From assembly GCA_023052935.1 (NCBI GenBank), contig CM041293.1:174397600-174461599 (forward strand): a DNA stretch of 64,000 nucleotides. The letters are read 5' to 3'. A model generated the notes under the pieces. The model saw nothing but the letters and a program-made list of their open reading frames with translations, was not told where the DNA came from and did not search any database. Made by a program: the position numbers and the translations under genes. Position 1 is the stretch's first letter; each line of letters starts with the position of its first letter. Positions 20,820 through 31,682 of this stretch are shown one piece after another. The DNA comes from Piezodorus guildinii (lineage: Eukaryota > Arthropoda > Insecta > Hemiptera > Pentatomidae).

Positions 20820-20985
20820 TATTGATTTTTCCATCTTTTTCGAGGAACGTTATACATTGCAGCCATGACGCCGTTTTGAAGAGCGCCTCCTTTCTCTTGT
20901 AGGCCTCCAGGAGCTGTTCTTTGCCTGAGGTTAAAATGGGCTGGGTACATAGTGGAGAAAAATCGTTCTCTTGGACTACGATAGG
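20820..20985 (-). other. short coding-like segment, unidentified
   Basis: The minus strand reads EQLLEAYKRKEALFKTASWL then QCITFLEKDGK before a stop. No splice context or homology is recognised. It could be an old retrotransposon fragment or an upstream exon. Confidence 0.2.
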
Positions 20986-21028
20986 ATGACCTTGAACTTA
21001 ATGGACTTAGTGTACTGTTAACGACTGA

Positions 21029-21310
21029 GTGTATAGGGGTTGCTTTTTAGGGCTCCTGGTATCCAGCAAACAGCCAACAGCAATTGACAGACTGCGACCA
21101 GACTTTCGAGAAGAAGTAGAAAATCGAATTTGGCGGCAAAAGCAGTACCATAACCTCAAAGCAAAGCCTAGGGAGTTTCTAAATGGTCAAGAGGTATGGG
21201 TCCAAAATAAAAATTATAAAGGATGGATACCCGGCATTATTGAAGATAGAACGAGAGAACACTCCTATAAGGTACGGACTGGAGGCGAGACAAAGAGGAG
21301 CGGTAGCTGA
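21029..21310 (+). pseudogene. Gypsy-type LTR retrotransposon integrase C-terminus
   Basis: In the 93-residue frame the pattern NLKAKPREFLNGQEVWVQNK...GWIPGIIEDRTREHSYKVR matches the C-terminal region of Gypsy integrases (R-x-F-x-G-x2-V-x-V...W-x-PG-x-I...SYKV). It is followed by a purine-rich GGGGGGGAGAAG at 21361-21372, consistent with a polypurine tract just before an LTR. The N-terminal zinc finger and DDE core are absent. Confidence 0.65.
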
Positions 21311-21360
21311 AGGACTTCCTCAGGGAGAGACTCCACACTCTTCTCAAGATCCTAACCCTT

Positions 21361-21480
21361 GGGGGGGAGAAGTGTAGGATTTAGGTTGTTGTTGTGTTGG
21401 GTTATCCTAAAACATAACGTAGATTATCTTAAATCTTACAAAATGAGTGGTTCTAGGATCTCTTGCTCAATCAGAAAAAT
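21361..21480 (+). other. possible polypurine tract and start of a 3' LTR
   Basis: A purine run ending ...GAGAAG is followed directly by TGTAGGATTTAGG, as expected for PPT then TG of an LTR. No matching 5' LTR or CA end was found, so the LTR is unproven. Confidence 0.35.
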
Positions 21481-21489
21481 AGGTAGGTG

Positions 21490-21880
21490 AAGATTCAATA
21501 ACAAGCTCTACTACGGGTCATCTGAACATAAATCACAGCGTCTCAGAAGTCTATAGAGAACCAGCACGTCTGGCGGATCTACCCGAGACCTGAAATTAAA
21601 GATCACTGAAGACCCGTAGATGAAAGAATAGAAGCGTGGATGGGTGAAGTCCCAAAAAGGTCTTATTCCTCCCTTCGGATCAAAACTGGAAGCTAAATGG
21701 GTCATTCTGACACACCTTCTCCCGGGTCATTGGGCTTTCAAAGTAAAGTTAGCTCAACACGGAAAAAAACGTCAATCCCCTATGTCCTAGTTGTGGGGCT
21801 CCGAAGAGACTCCCGTGCGCATCCGCCTTACCTGTAACAGGTATAAGACACCGAGAGAAAACCTGGTGAGGGAGCCAGGG
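21490..21880 (+). pseudogene. non-LTR LINE C-terminal fragment, degraded
   Basis: GHWAFKVKLAQHGKK-like frame at ~21722-21765 is followed by PSCGAP, then the degraded knuckle. It is the same family as 13906-14060. Frameshifts lie inside the zinc-knuckle. Confidence 0.5.
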
Positions 21881-22129
21881 CTCTAAGGAGAAAGATCTTC
21901 CTCAGCTAATGGCAAATTAAAACTACCCGTACAAAGCATTTGCGTAAACAATGTGTCTGACTAAACCACGTATCCTTGAATAGGTCACCAAACATAGCAA
22001 CTTCCATAGACAATACTACCAAATACATAGATGAAATAGTATGCTGTGTGTAATATATAATAATAATAGCTAATAATATATCTGGTTTTTCGCTGCTATG
22101 TGCTGTACCTAGAATAGAATATAATAGAA

Positions 22130-22215
22130 CAAGAAACTTTATTCTGGGACGATGTCTCTTAAGAATAACATTAATGGACAACATAAAAAATTATTATATC
22201 TGGCCAAAAACAATA
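22130..22215 (-). repeat. LINE-N 3' end, solo copy
   Basis: Minus strand: ATTCTTAAGAGACATCGTCC then CAGAATAAAGTTTCTTG. It is the same terminal block as at 22355-22430 and 7796-7890. Confidence 0.55.
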
Positions 22216-22354
22216 TATAACTACATTTAAATAACAAAAGAAAGAAGAAAAAAAAGAAAAGGTCATAGTGACATCTCTATGTACATATTCGAAAAATAAA
22301 TAAATAAGAATTAACATAACATATAAATTTTACATCTCTTTAAAGTAGATAATA

Positions 22355-24135
22355 ATAATAAAAACTTTATTCTGGGACTATGTCCCTTAAGAATAACAGA
22401 AATGAACAGTAGATATTCATATATGTCTGGTCAAGAAAAAAAAAATATTAATTTTTATTTACAAATGAGCAAAAAGGAAAAATTAAACACTAGACTTATA
22501 TACATTCATGTACAAAAATTATGGATAATAAACACATAAGATTAGAAAAAAAGAAAGAAAGAAGATAAATCTCCTAAAGGCTACTGATAGGGTTGAGGGA
22601 ATTATAAAAAAAAAAAAAAAAAACTAATTATTCCACACTGCTGGGGTTAGGGTAAAATAGATAATTATAACTGGTGTTAAAATATAAATAAGTCAGTAGC
22701 AGATTTACATTTGTTGTGCATCTATTTGGGATGCCAAAAGATGTTGGAAAAGGTGAGATTTGAATGAGAGAAATGAAGATGCATGGCGAATATGAGTAGG
22801 TAGGGAATTCCAGAGGGTTGCAGAACGGATATAAAAGGAGTGATCAAAAGATTTAGTTCTATGGGTGGGAATGTAAAATCGAGAGAGTGGACTGAGGATT
22901 TAAATTTAAGGATGCTGTGAATGTATGGAGGGTGCTGGGAGTTTATGATTTGGTAAAGGTATGATCCGAGAAAATATTTTCTCCTTGTAACAGGTAGGAG
23001 CCACTTCAACTCGCTGTATAAGTGGATAATAAGATACACAAATCACCTCACATAAATTGGCATAACAAAAATTAGCTTACATCAGACTGGAGAGAATGGA
23101 AGTATTGAAAGAGGAAGGATTTAAACGATGACAGGGAAGGAGCATGTCGTGTGTTTGAAGGGAGAGTATTCCATAAGGCAGTGGAACGGGCTAAAAAGGA
23201 GCAATCATATGTTTGGTTCCTTGGAAAGGAGTGTGGAGGTCGGACAGACGGCATTTTGTTTTCTGATGACGGGTTGAGGATTTAAATAACAGAAGGCTGT
23301 AAACATATAATGGGTGGTGGGTGTTTAGATATAGTCACATTGCTAAAAGCTGCCATATGTTTGATGTGCTGGAGGTTGCAATTAAAAAGTAGATTATGTT
23401 AGATGTTATGTGCTAAATTATAATAAATAATTTTTTATATGTCTTATCTTCCAATATAAATTTAAATAGTGGGAGTTGATGATTTGATAAAAAAATGGTC
23501 AATGGAAATATTGTCTTCGAAAGGTGGGGGGATAACTACTTTAACTCGTCGTAGATGTGGGATACATCCGACTGTCTCGAGGTACCGAACACAAATCTTA
23601 AAAACAATTCATTATAATTTTCAATCTGTCCTCGAGTAGCCTTGAGAGGCCGCCATATGCCACTTAACCATAATCTAAGTTGGGGGAAATGAGTGATGAA
23701 ACAAGGAGTTTACGGATGGATTGTGGCAGGAGGTGGCGAGATCAGTGGAATAATTTCAAGGTACTTATCGATCGACGGGAATTTTGGGCAATTTTTGGTT
23801 TCCAGGACAGGTTTTGGTCGATGATGATGCCAAGATTTTTTACAGAGGAACTAAAAACAATAGGATGATCATTAAACAAAAGCGGAGATACAGTAATGAT
23901 AGATCAGAGGAGGGATTTGGAACCAATAAGGATTGCCTGAGGTTTTGTAGGATTAAGAGTTAAGTTATTCAGGTTTGTCCAGGCATTGATTCCATCTAGG
24001 TCTTCTTGAATACTGGCAAATGCCACAGATAACACGGAAAGAGTGACGGATAAATAGATTTAGAGGTCGTCAGCATATAGGTGGTAGGAAGATGTATGGT
24101 ACTTCCTGCGAATACCCGCATTGCCTTAAGAGATG
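22355..24135 (-). pseudogene. CR1/Jockey-like LINE (LINE-N), reverse transcriptase and 3' end
   Basis: Read from 24135 the minus strand shows the catalytic HLYADDL motif, AFASIQEDLDGINAWTNLN, NLTLNPTKPQAILIGS and VKNLGIIIDQNLSWKPKI (thumb). Further on come RRKYFLGSYLYQIINSQHPP and LWNTLPSNTRHAPSLSSFKS, the usual C-terminal region of this LINE type. Two diverged copies of the last segment (23254-23072 and 23039-22722) suggest an internal duplication or two overlapping insertions. It ends with an AATAAA and ATT-rich tail at 22355-22430. Many stops. Confidence 0.7.
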
Positions 24136-24560
24136 GAAGGGTTTCAAATTAATAATTCTCCTAGAGTACTTAAAACCCTGTTTCCTTCATTAGTTTGGAA
24201 CTATGGTCTCCAAAGGTAGTGCAACTTAACCGGATATGCTGAGCAGACTCCAGAACTCTGAAAATAGGATATAAACAGTCGATATTTGTCCCAAAGATAC
24301 AAAGATTGGCCCGGAAGCCCCCATGTTCTTTTTCAGGTTGCGAGACCCAGTAGTCTGGGAGAACATGATTCGTATAGAGACGTTCATTGGCAGAATTTTT
24401 GAGCCTTCCATTTTAAACGTCTACTTCAATCTATTAAAATTATATACAAATGACTTCATAACCAACAAAATGAAGTCATATGCCGTTGCCTACCCATGCC
24501 ATCATACTTTCCCCTCATAGCAATGTTTCCCTCAGAGTCATCTTGTTATCATTGCCTCCT
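24136..24560 (-). pseudogene. degraded LINE zinc-knuckle fragment
   Basis: The minus strand gives ANLCIFGTNIDCLYPIFR then AQHIRLSCTTFGDHSSKL, a decayed C-x-H-x4-C knuckle of a LINE ORF2 C-terminus. It precedes a PLE-like terminal motif. Confidence 0.4.
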
Positions 24561-24579
24561 AGTGAGCAATCCTTAATAA

Positions 24580-24832
24580 CAGTTGGTTCAGGGTGCAGTC
24601 AATAGAACACACAATTAAGTATGAACTTAATTTACTGATGCCGACGTTTCAGCATAAATTACAGGCCTTCTTCAGGGCTATGAAAAATCCAAAAACAAAG
24701 ATAACAACCAGTAGTAGAATACAATTTATATAAAGATGATAAGAAAATTAAATTATACTGATAATTATTTGTTTTTAAGTGGTAAAATACAATAGTAGTT
24801 ATGTCAATTGATAAATATAATAATAATTTTAA
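24580..24832 (-). mobile_element. Penelope-like element terminal fragment (left)
   Basis: On the minus strand: CCCTGAAGAAGGCCTGTAAT ... GCTGAAACGTCGGCATCAGTA, followed by AATTAAGTTCATACTTAATT and GACTGCACCCTGAACC. The inverted mate is at 25655-25760, so the pair frames the Family H copy 24831-25632. Confidence 0.55.
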
Positions 24833-25632
24833 AAAATCTGGTGCGGGAAACACACGACTTTCACTTACCTCCGTTTTTAAAATCGGTTAAATAATTTTCA
24901 AGTACAGTAAGAGATAAAAATGAGTGAAACCTTTAGAAAATTAATTTAATGGAATTTTTATAGAAACATGTGTTTTATTAAAAAATCTATTATAGTATTA
25001 TCTAAAATAATCAATTAGTTTTATCTTCTTTTCATCACTCACTATTAACTTTTAAAAGCTTGTATATAAGATGATATTTTTTCTAAAATCTTTAGCTTTC
25101 CAACGGTATATCATACATGTATATTACTGTTCTTATGTTCAAAAACGAAAAATTGCATTAAAACAGTATTTTTTCTGTTTTCTCTTTTAATTGGGTATCG
25201 AATTCATCCAATTTATATATTTATCTGTTTTTAATCAGTGGTAACAAGATAATATAGATATTTTTATAGAATTAACAAAATTAAAGGTAATTTAGAGAAA
25301 GAAAATTTAAAATACCGGCATTTAAGCCCTGTCAGACCATTTTAATCAGAATGAAACCTACATGTTATTAAAGCCCATTAAATTTTACATGGATATAGCG
25401 AGTTTAATCAAAATCTTCGGAACTGTTTTTGAGAAAATCGAAAAAAGGTGCAAAATGCATGGTATAAAGTGGCTCTTTTGGTAAGCTCATTTTTATGAAA
25501 AAAGTTTTGTAACGTCTCGGGCTTATATTCGTCTTAAATATGAAATTTCAGTTTCATAGGACTTACCGTTTCCGCCCGGGAGTTACCACCCCCACACACA
25601 CACAGACCTTTTTGCGGGACTTGGTTATTTGG
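24831..25632 (+). mobile_element. Family H repeat, 3'-truncated
   Basis: The copy starts TCTGGTGCGGGAAACACACG and carries the full body (TTTCCAACGGTATATCATAC, GCGAGTTTAATCAAAATC) to a short CA tract and CTTGGTTATTTGG. It then breaks into the right PLE fragment, losing the 3' stem-loop. Confidence 0.7.
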
Positions 25633-25654
25633 AGAAAATTAACTTTTTTATAGC

Positions 25655-25765
25655 CCTGAAGAAGGTCTATAATTTTGGCCGAAACGTCGGCACCAGTAAA
25701 TTAAGTTTATCTCTTAATTGTGTATTCAATTGACTGCACCCTGAACCAACCTCTCCCATATATAC
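25655..25765 (+). mobile_element. Penelope-like element terminal fragment (right)
   Basis: TAGCCCTGAAGAAGGTCTAT ... TTTGGCCGAAACGTCGGCAC then TTAATTGTGTATTCAATTGA and TGCACCCTGAACCAACC. It is the inverted counterpart of 24580-24680. Confidence 0.55.
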
Positions 25766-26300
25766 ACACAGTCAACCATTCTCACTTCATTTTAATAATA
25801 GTAGCAGACTACTGACAGAAAAACTTCTGGCTATGATCTTATTAAGCCTTTTGTCTTCCGGAATTTCCCTTAAAAGTTATTCTCTTCGAGTCAACAAGAT
25901 CGTACTACGAAGCATATTCTGATGAAATGTTATTTACAAATGATAAGGCTCCACTTGCAACTACATTAATTTTTTTTCTTTGTCAAGAGTTTAAATTATA
26001 ATTTATATCAGATAATTCGTCAGTTTAATAATAATCCATTTAAAAGTTATAAAAAAATGTTTTTGAGGCCACTCCAAATTTGAATGTCATCATGCTATAA
26101 AACAAATTATCATCCACGTTGTTTTCATCAAAGCTTATGAAATATGAAAAAAAAAACTTTACCGGACATTTCACCAAGATGAAATCTATGTTTGAACTAC
26201 TTGTCAATGAAGAAGTGTGTTAATTGAATGTCAGGTAGAGGAAACGCTGCAGTTTATTATTTCTAAAAATTAAATAATAAATATTTTATTTTTTAATTTT
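25766..26300. other. AT-rich stretch without recognised feature
   Basis: No exon, transposon end or RNA gene is recognised. It is bounded on both sides by Penelope-like fragments. Confidence 0.4.
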
Positions 26301-27690
26301 TCTGGAAGTCTTTCTTAATATTACACACTTAAATGAGCACACCTTAACTTCCTTTTGTTAATTATTTATTTTATTTCATAGTTTTTTACATCATTTATCA
26401 TTGTTTCGGGGTTCTTTACCCATTCTCAAGACTGAAACAATTTTTTTTAAATTTGATTAGTGAATGAAAATACATTATTTAAATATTTGTCTCTGAAAAT
26501 TTATCTTCACCAATTTGTCATAATTAATTTTTAAACTCACTAATATTATTTACCTTATTTTTTTTAAAAACACTTTCTCATATATAATTCATTACTTCAC
26601 TTCATAGCTCACTGCTATTCGTCCACATGTTCATTGGATTACTGTTTCTATTATTTTCCAATTTTAAACTTTGTACCTTTCCAGTATTCTTATGTGATCC
26701 TTGTGCTTTTTATTTATTTTTATTTCTATTAATTATATGTCCTGATTATGGTTCTTGGGCTATTGTTATATTTATTTTAAATTTTACTTTATTTATGATG
26801 TCTGTGTAATGTGTTTTTTGTATCTGTTTTAAAAATTATTGTCCTGCTATTATCTTTGGTAATGTGGATCGCTTCTAGTAATTTTCTATTTCTATTATTT
26901 TGAGATGTGTCTAAAATTACTGTGTTTTGAAAGTTTAATTAATGTTGTTTTGTTATACTATGGGGTGATAATGCTGTTGTATTGGTGTTTTATATATTTT
27001 TACAATTGGATATATGTTGGGATATCCTTGTTTTTAATTTTTTAGATGTTTCTCCTATATATATGCCTTCACAATTTTTACTGTATATTTTGTATATTGC
27101 ATTTTTGTGCAATGTAAAATGCAATACACAAAATAGACTGTACAAATTGTGAAGGCATATATATAGGAGAAACATCTAAAAAATTAAAAACAAGGATATC
27201 CCAACATATATCCAATTGTAAAAATATAAAAAACACAAACAAAACAGCATTATCATCCCATAGTATAAATAAGGTAAAATTTAAAATAAATATAACAATA
27301 GCCAAAAAACTATAATTAGGACATATAATTAATAGAAATAAAAATAAATAAAAACCACAAGGATTACATAGGAATACTGGAAAGGTACAAAGTTTAAAAT
27401 AGAAAAATAATAGAAACAGTAAGCCAATGAACACCTATGTAGACGAAATAAGATAAATAATATTTGTGAGTTTTAAATAAATTTTGACAAATTGGTGAAG
27501 ATAATTTTTCAAAGACAAATATTTAAATAATGTATTTTCATTCAATAATCAAATTTTTAAAAAATTGTTTCAGTTTTGAGAATGGGGAAACAACCCCGAA
27601 ACGTTGATAAATGATGTAAACAATTATGAAATAAAATAAATAATTAACAAAAGGAAGTTAAGGTGTGCTCATTTAAGTGTGTAATAAAAA
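26300..27690. mobile_element. Penelope-like element arranged as a large palindrome
   Basis: The right half (27113-27690, plus) runs from a GIY-YIG domain (KIDCTNCEGIYIGETSKKL, then TRISQHISNCKN) to a 3' UTR with GGGGAAACAACCCCGAAACG and TAAGGTGTGCTCATTTAAGT. The left half (27105-26300, minus) repeats the same order inverted, with an extra ~200-bp block that the right arm lacks. The centre is at about 27110. No reverse transcriptase is present. Inverted partial copies are a known product of Penelope insertion; arms of 570-800 bp are long. Confidence 0.75.
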
Positions 27691-27714
27691 TTTTATATTT
27701 AATTTATCCAGCCT

Positions 27715-28031
27715 ATCCTTGAAACCCGTCATGTTATATCAAACAACCTATTCGGCTTTCTTGCTTATCACTCCACTGTGCAACAATGCCATCGTATAGT
27801 TGATTCTATCTCTGTTGTTTTCGAGAAAAAAGAATATCGCTCAGCAATTTTTCTCGATATCGAAAAGCGTTTGATATTGTTTGGAACAAAGATCTACTGT
27901 GGAAAATAAAACCGAACCTGCTTTCTATTTATTTTCTAATGCTCCAATCTTCCATTCTCAAACAGGTTCTTCTGTTTTTCAATGATTCTTCCATTTTTCC
28001 ATTCTTTCCTCAATACGCAGGCGTGCCACTG
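27715..28031 (+). pseudogene. Jockey-type LINE reverse transcriptase, 5' segment (split by insertion)
   Basis: Allowing frameshifts, the plus strand gives LAYHSTVQQCHRIVDSI, EKKEYRSAIFLDIEK (first RT catalytic Asp) and YFLMLQSSILKQVL, then YAGVPLS. The frame continues at 29581 after a long-TIR element. Stops and frame changes make it inactive. Confidence 0.7.
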
Positions 28032-29580
28032 AGCCTAAGATCCGAACTTGAAACGATCTGCACCGAGCTCATAATAGAATGAAACATATTTTATAACAAA
28101 TTTAGTATATTAGAAAATATGCTAAGAATGGGTTGCCTAAAAAAATCCTGGACAGACTATTTTTAATTAAATTTTGCAACATCATGATAATAAGAAAACT
28201 TTTACTCTGACTTAAAGTATCAAAGGTATAGAATGTGCAGCCGTTGGGTTGCCTAATCTTTTCCTGGACAAACTATCGGTTGTCAGGTAAAAGCGGCGAA
28301 GCCGATATCAGTTATCTGCACCGGCTTGATAATAGAAAAAAAATCATATCAATATAAGCGTTGTTTTATTGCAAACACATTAATATAGGGTTGCCTGCAA
28401 AAACTTGGACCTAATCTGGGTTGCCGAATTTTAAAGATTAAATTTTAACGCGAGTGGAAATGCGTGACTGAGAGATCCGAGTTGAGTTTAGCGTGTAATA
28501 ATAAAGGACCCAACGTTGCAGCCGCACGTAATCGGACATTGAATATAAGGAAGTTTGATATCCCATATAAAATTACAGGACCATTTTTACACAAATACCA
28601 AATACCAAATTACAGGGTAAAAGTTTTCTTATTATCATGATGTTGGAACATTTAATTAAAAATAATTTATAGCCATTTCAAAAACACGTTAAGTATTTAG
28701 GAGTCACCCTGGACTATAAACTACTTTTAAAACGTCACGTAGACAATAAAATAAATAGTGCCCGTAAATTATCATATAAAATATACCCCCACTTTAATAA
28801 ACATTCAAAATTAACACGAAAAAATAAACTAATTTTATATAAATCTGTTATCAGACCTATAATTACATATGCATGCCCAGCCTGGATTCTTACAAGCAAA
28901 ACACATATTAAAAAATTGCACGTACTACAAAATAGATGCCTAAGAATAATTAATAATTATCCACCATTCACAAAAATAACTACCATGCACAAAGATCTGG
29001 ACAACAACAAACACAATCATTTTTCTTAAATTGCCAACTGACAGACGATACCCTTATAAAACAAATTGGTAATTATACTAAACTATCAACCTCTGAATAT
29101 AGACATAAGAGAACTAAACATATACTGTTATACAATTCTAAATTACTCAATTCCATCATATGATTTTAATAACTATAATTTTGTTTAATTATTTATTTTA
29201 ATTTTTATTATTATTTTTTTTTTTAGTTTCTCTTTTTTTTTTTTTTCTTTTCTTAGTTGGTTTTTTTAATTTTTACCAACAATAAAACAATTGATGTACA
29301 AAATTAATTTTTAGCAAGTAAGTAGCGCATTCTAATGGATTTCCAATCAATGTATTTAAAACTGTGCAGATGTATTCTATACAAATAAAGATTGATATTG
29401 TTGTAAAAAAAAAATAAATAAAATAAATATTTTTTTTTTAAATAATTAAAAATAGTCTGTCCAGGATTTTTTTAGGTAAACCATTCTTAACATGTTCTCT
29501 AATATACTAAATTTGTTATAAAATATGTTTCATTCTATTATCAGCTCGGTGCAGATCGTTTCAAGCTCGGATCTTAGACT
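28032..29580. mobile_element. DNA element with ~150-bp terminal inverted repeats, itself interrupted
   Basis: Left end AGCCTAAGATCCGAACTTGA and right end (reverse complement) AGTCTAAGATCCGAGCTTGA extend as an inverted repeat through CGATCTGCACCGAGCT and ATCCTGGACAGACTATTTTT. The right arm is split by a Jockey fragment (28665-29443). The unique core, about 28215-28615, has GCGGCGAAGCCGATATC and no coding frame. It is inserted into the Jockey RT at 27715/29581. The superfamily is unknown; no clean target duplication could be read. Confidence 0.65.
28665..29443 (+). pseudogene. Jockey-type LINE 3' fragment with 11-bp target duplication
   Basis: Flanked by AATTAAAAATA at 28654-28664 and 29444-29454, within the right inverted repeat of the 28032-29580 element. 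It encodes HVKYLGVTLDYKLLLKRHVD, SVIRPIITYACPAWIL and LHVLQNRCLRIINNYPPF, the Jockey ORF2 thumb and C-terminal region. An A-rich tail follows at 29404-29428. It is 5'-truncated, as usual for target-primed reverse transcription. Confidence 0.75.
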
Positions 29581-30150
29581 AACTAGGTAGCGTATTGAGC
29601 CCTCTTCTCTACACAGTTTACACTTCCGATATTTCTGAGCCCCTTGCACCACCATCTATACCTTTGCTGATGATACAGCACTCTTTTTTTCGCACAGACA
29701 TTGTACTATAGCTTTTATTTCCTTACAAAATCATATATTTGACCTAGAAATGTGGTTTCAAAAATGAAAAATCAAAATTAATGGCTTCAAATCGAGGCAT
29801 GGAGCTTTTCTCTGCGGAAAGGTATTTGTCCAATAGTGAAAATTGACAAAAATGCAGTACCTTCAAAAACCTGCGATACATCGGACTATATTTTAATAAA
29901 AGACTTACATGGAACATAAATACGACAAGAACTAACAAGACATTACAAACAACTTTCATCTTTATTGGATTACAGATTACCAATAAATTTAAGAAACAAG
30001 CGACTAATATACACTACTCTACTGAGATCAATCTGGACATACGGAGCTGAACTTTGGAGTTCTGCAAAACAGGAACACACAAACAAAATATAATAAGAAC
30101 CACTAAATTCTTACTTTCACGACAAATATAACACGTTTCATTCTTCAACA
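29581..30150 (+). pseudogene. Jockey-type LINE reverse transcriptase, 3' segment (split by insertion)
   Basis: After the nested insertion the frame resumes as SVLSPLLYTVYTSDISEP-like sequence and TFADDTALFF with the catalytic Asp pair near 29665. It continues to NLRYIGLYFNKRLTWNI at ~29865 and a decayed LRSIWTYGAELWSS near 30025-30060. It has several frameshifts. Confidence 0.7.
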
Positions 30151-30244
30151 CATCACCATCCAAATCAACTTGATTCTTCTCATTTTTCCTACCTGTTTTC
30201 AGGGCAACGCTAAAGAAGACTTAATAGACGATGACCTAGTCAGA

Positions 30245-30330
30245 CGATTGTTGTCAGATTTTGTTCTCGTTGGCTTGAACGGTGATCATTGGACAAACCT
30301 GTGTATTATGCTGTTGTGTCAAATCAAGCG
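30245..30330 (+). repeat. RTE-like LINE 3'-end scrap
   Basis: GTTGGCTTGAACGGTGATCA and GGACAAACCTGTGTATTATG correspond to the last part of the RTE-like LINE family (…GEHWTSLC… region). It is diverged. Confidence 0.45.
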
Positions 30331-30540
30331 ATGCGATATAGGAACCCTAAATCTGGGTACGATTAGGAATACCTGACATCGCAAACGCTCGGTACCACTA
30401 TTTTACGTCCCCCACGAAAGAACATATTACCAAGGATTTAAAAAAAAAAAATCTTAGGGCCATCTGCTGCATTTAAACTTGCGTCCTTCCGCCTATAAGG
30501 CTGTTATGCTAGCCACTATACTACAGCTGAACCCCATTAG
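30331..30540 (-). mobile_element. tRNA-derived SINE (family S)
   Basis: Minus strand: box A-like TGTAGTATAGTGGCTAGCAT near 30528, box B decayed to AAGTTTAAATGC, and a body including AGGTATTCCTAATCGTACCC. Confidence 0.6.
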
Positions 30541-30584
30541 TTTTCTTAAAGAGAAAGTAAGAATAATTATTGAGTATGTTCAGA

Positions 30585-31075
30585 AGGATTTTGGATTGTA
30601 TACGAAGGAATCCATAACAAAATATTTCGATGGTTTAGTAGTGTTTCTAAGTGTAACTCCGTAGGTCTAGGCTGGTCTTCTGTTAGTCATGTATATTAAC
30701 TTTTTGTAGTTAAGAGGAAGGTTAAAGCGTTTGTCTAATAAGTGTTGAAGGATTCAAAATCGGAGATCTCTATAAGGCAATGAATTGACTTCCAGAAATG
30801 TAATTTTTCAAAACAAAAATCTTTCTCCCTAATTATAAAATTACGTCGTAGGACATCTATGATAAGGCTAACCAAACATCACTATCAGATTTCTCACACC
30901 TAAAATCTAATTACGATTGTCATTGTGTACCGTATGTTTAATAGGAATGGCATCTTTCAAAGCTTTTAATTTGTTTTTTTGTAATGATTTGCTGTTTCGA
31001 TTAATTTAATTTTAATGTGGCTTGGTTTAAAACTTATCAATAAACCCAACAAGTGTCTTAGTTTCAGTTCATTAC
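30585..31075. repeat. second copy of the anonymous segment at 17760-18130
   Basis: Colinear with the earlier copy (GATTTTGGATTGTATACGAA, AAGAGGAAGGTTAAAGCG, ATCTATGATAAGGCTAACCA), with short indels including an extra ~30 bp after 30820. The first ~170 bp is antisense Jockey-type. Confidence 0.55.
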
Positions 31076-31146
31076 ACAAATGGCTCACGGTATGAAAATA
31101 TAGAGATTTAATTACTGAAATTGTATCAAAAACTGTTAGTCAAATA

Positions 31147-31670
31147 ATTTTTTTTTTTTTAAATCATTTTATTGGTATTTACAACTGTATTAACAAAAAT
31201 ACATCAAGTAAATGTGATGTGTTATATAATACAATGACATGATATACATGTAGAGAAGCTTCCCATTGGTCCCGGGGCCATTTCCTTTTCAGGCGCCTCG
31301 GAGGATTACCGGAATCGAAGAGGAAGAAAGGATTGAAACTAGTGGGTTAGAGTGCGAATGGAGTTTGTCATGAAAGATTGATACCTAGTCCGGGTCAAAT
31401 CAGTAACAAAGGGAACATTAAGGTCTTTATGGATAAGTTTATTCGTGACAAAGTAAGGAGCGTGAGGATTTTACGAAGGATTTGGATTGTAAGGATTGAA
31501 GACGGAAAGAATTTGATGGTTTAGTAGAGCCCCAAAGCTCTACTCCGTAAGTCCAGATTGGTCTTATAATAGTCATGTAGATTAGCCTTTTGTAGTTAAG
31601 AGGAAGGTTTGACCGTTGTCTAGTAAGTGTTGAAGCAGCCTAAAGCGGCGTCAAATAAATTTAAATGAAA
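31147..31670 (-). pseudogene. Jockey-type LINE 3' fragment with poly(A)
   Basis: On the minus strand, thumb and C-terminal pieces (RSRALGLY then TIKFFPSSIL; NPPRRLKRKWPRDQW) are followed by a 3' UTR ending CAATAAAATGATTT and a poly(A) run (poly-T at 31149-31160). It is close to the copies at 40560-41100 and 45870-46675. Confidence 0.65.
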
Positions 31671-31682
31671 AAAAAACAACTT

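Noticed and set aside
20820..20985. Upstream coding exon of the SLC46-type gene
   Set aside because: The charged sequence EQLLEAYKRKEALFK does not fit the SLC46 N-terminus and lacks a donor in frame with exon 1.
26627..27434. Hydrophobic open frames resembling small membrane proteins (MFIGLLFLLF...)
   Set aside because: They are antisense to the Penelope GIY-YIG/3' region and occur twice only because of the palindrome; T-rich DNA gives Phe/Leu-rich translations.
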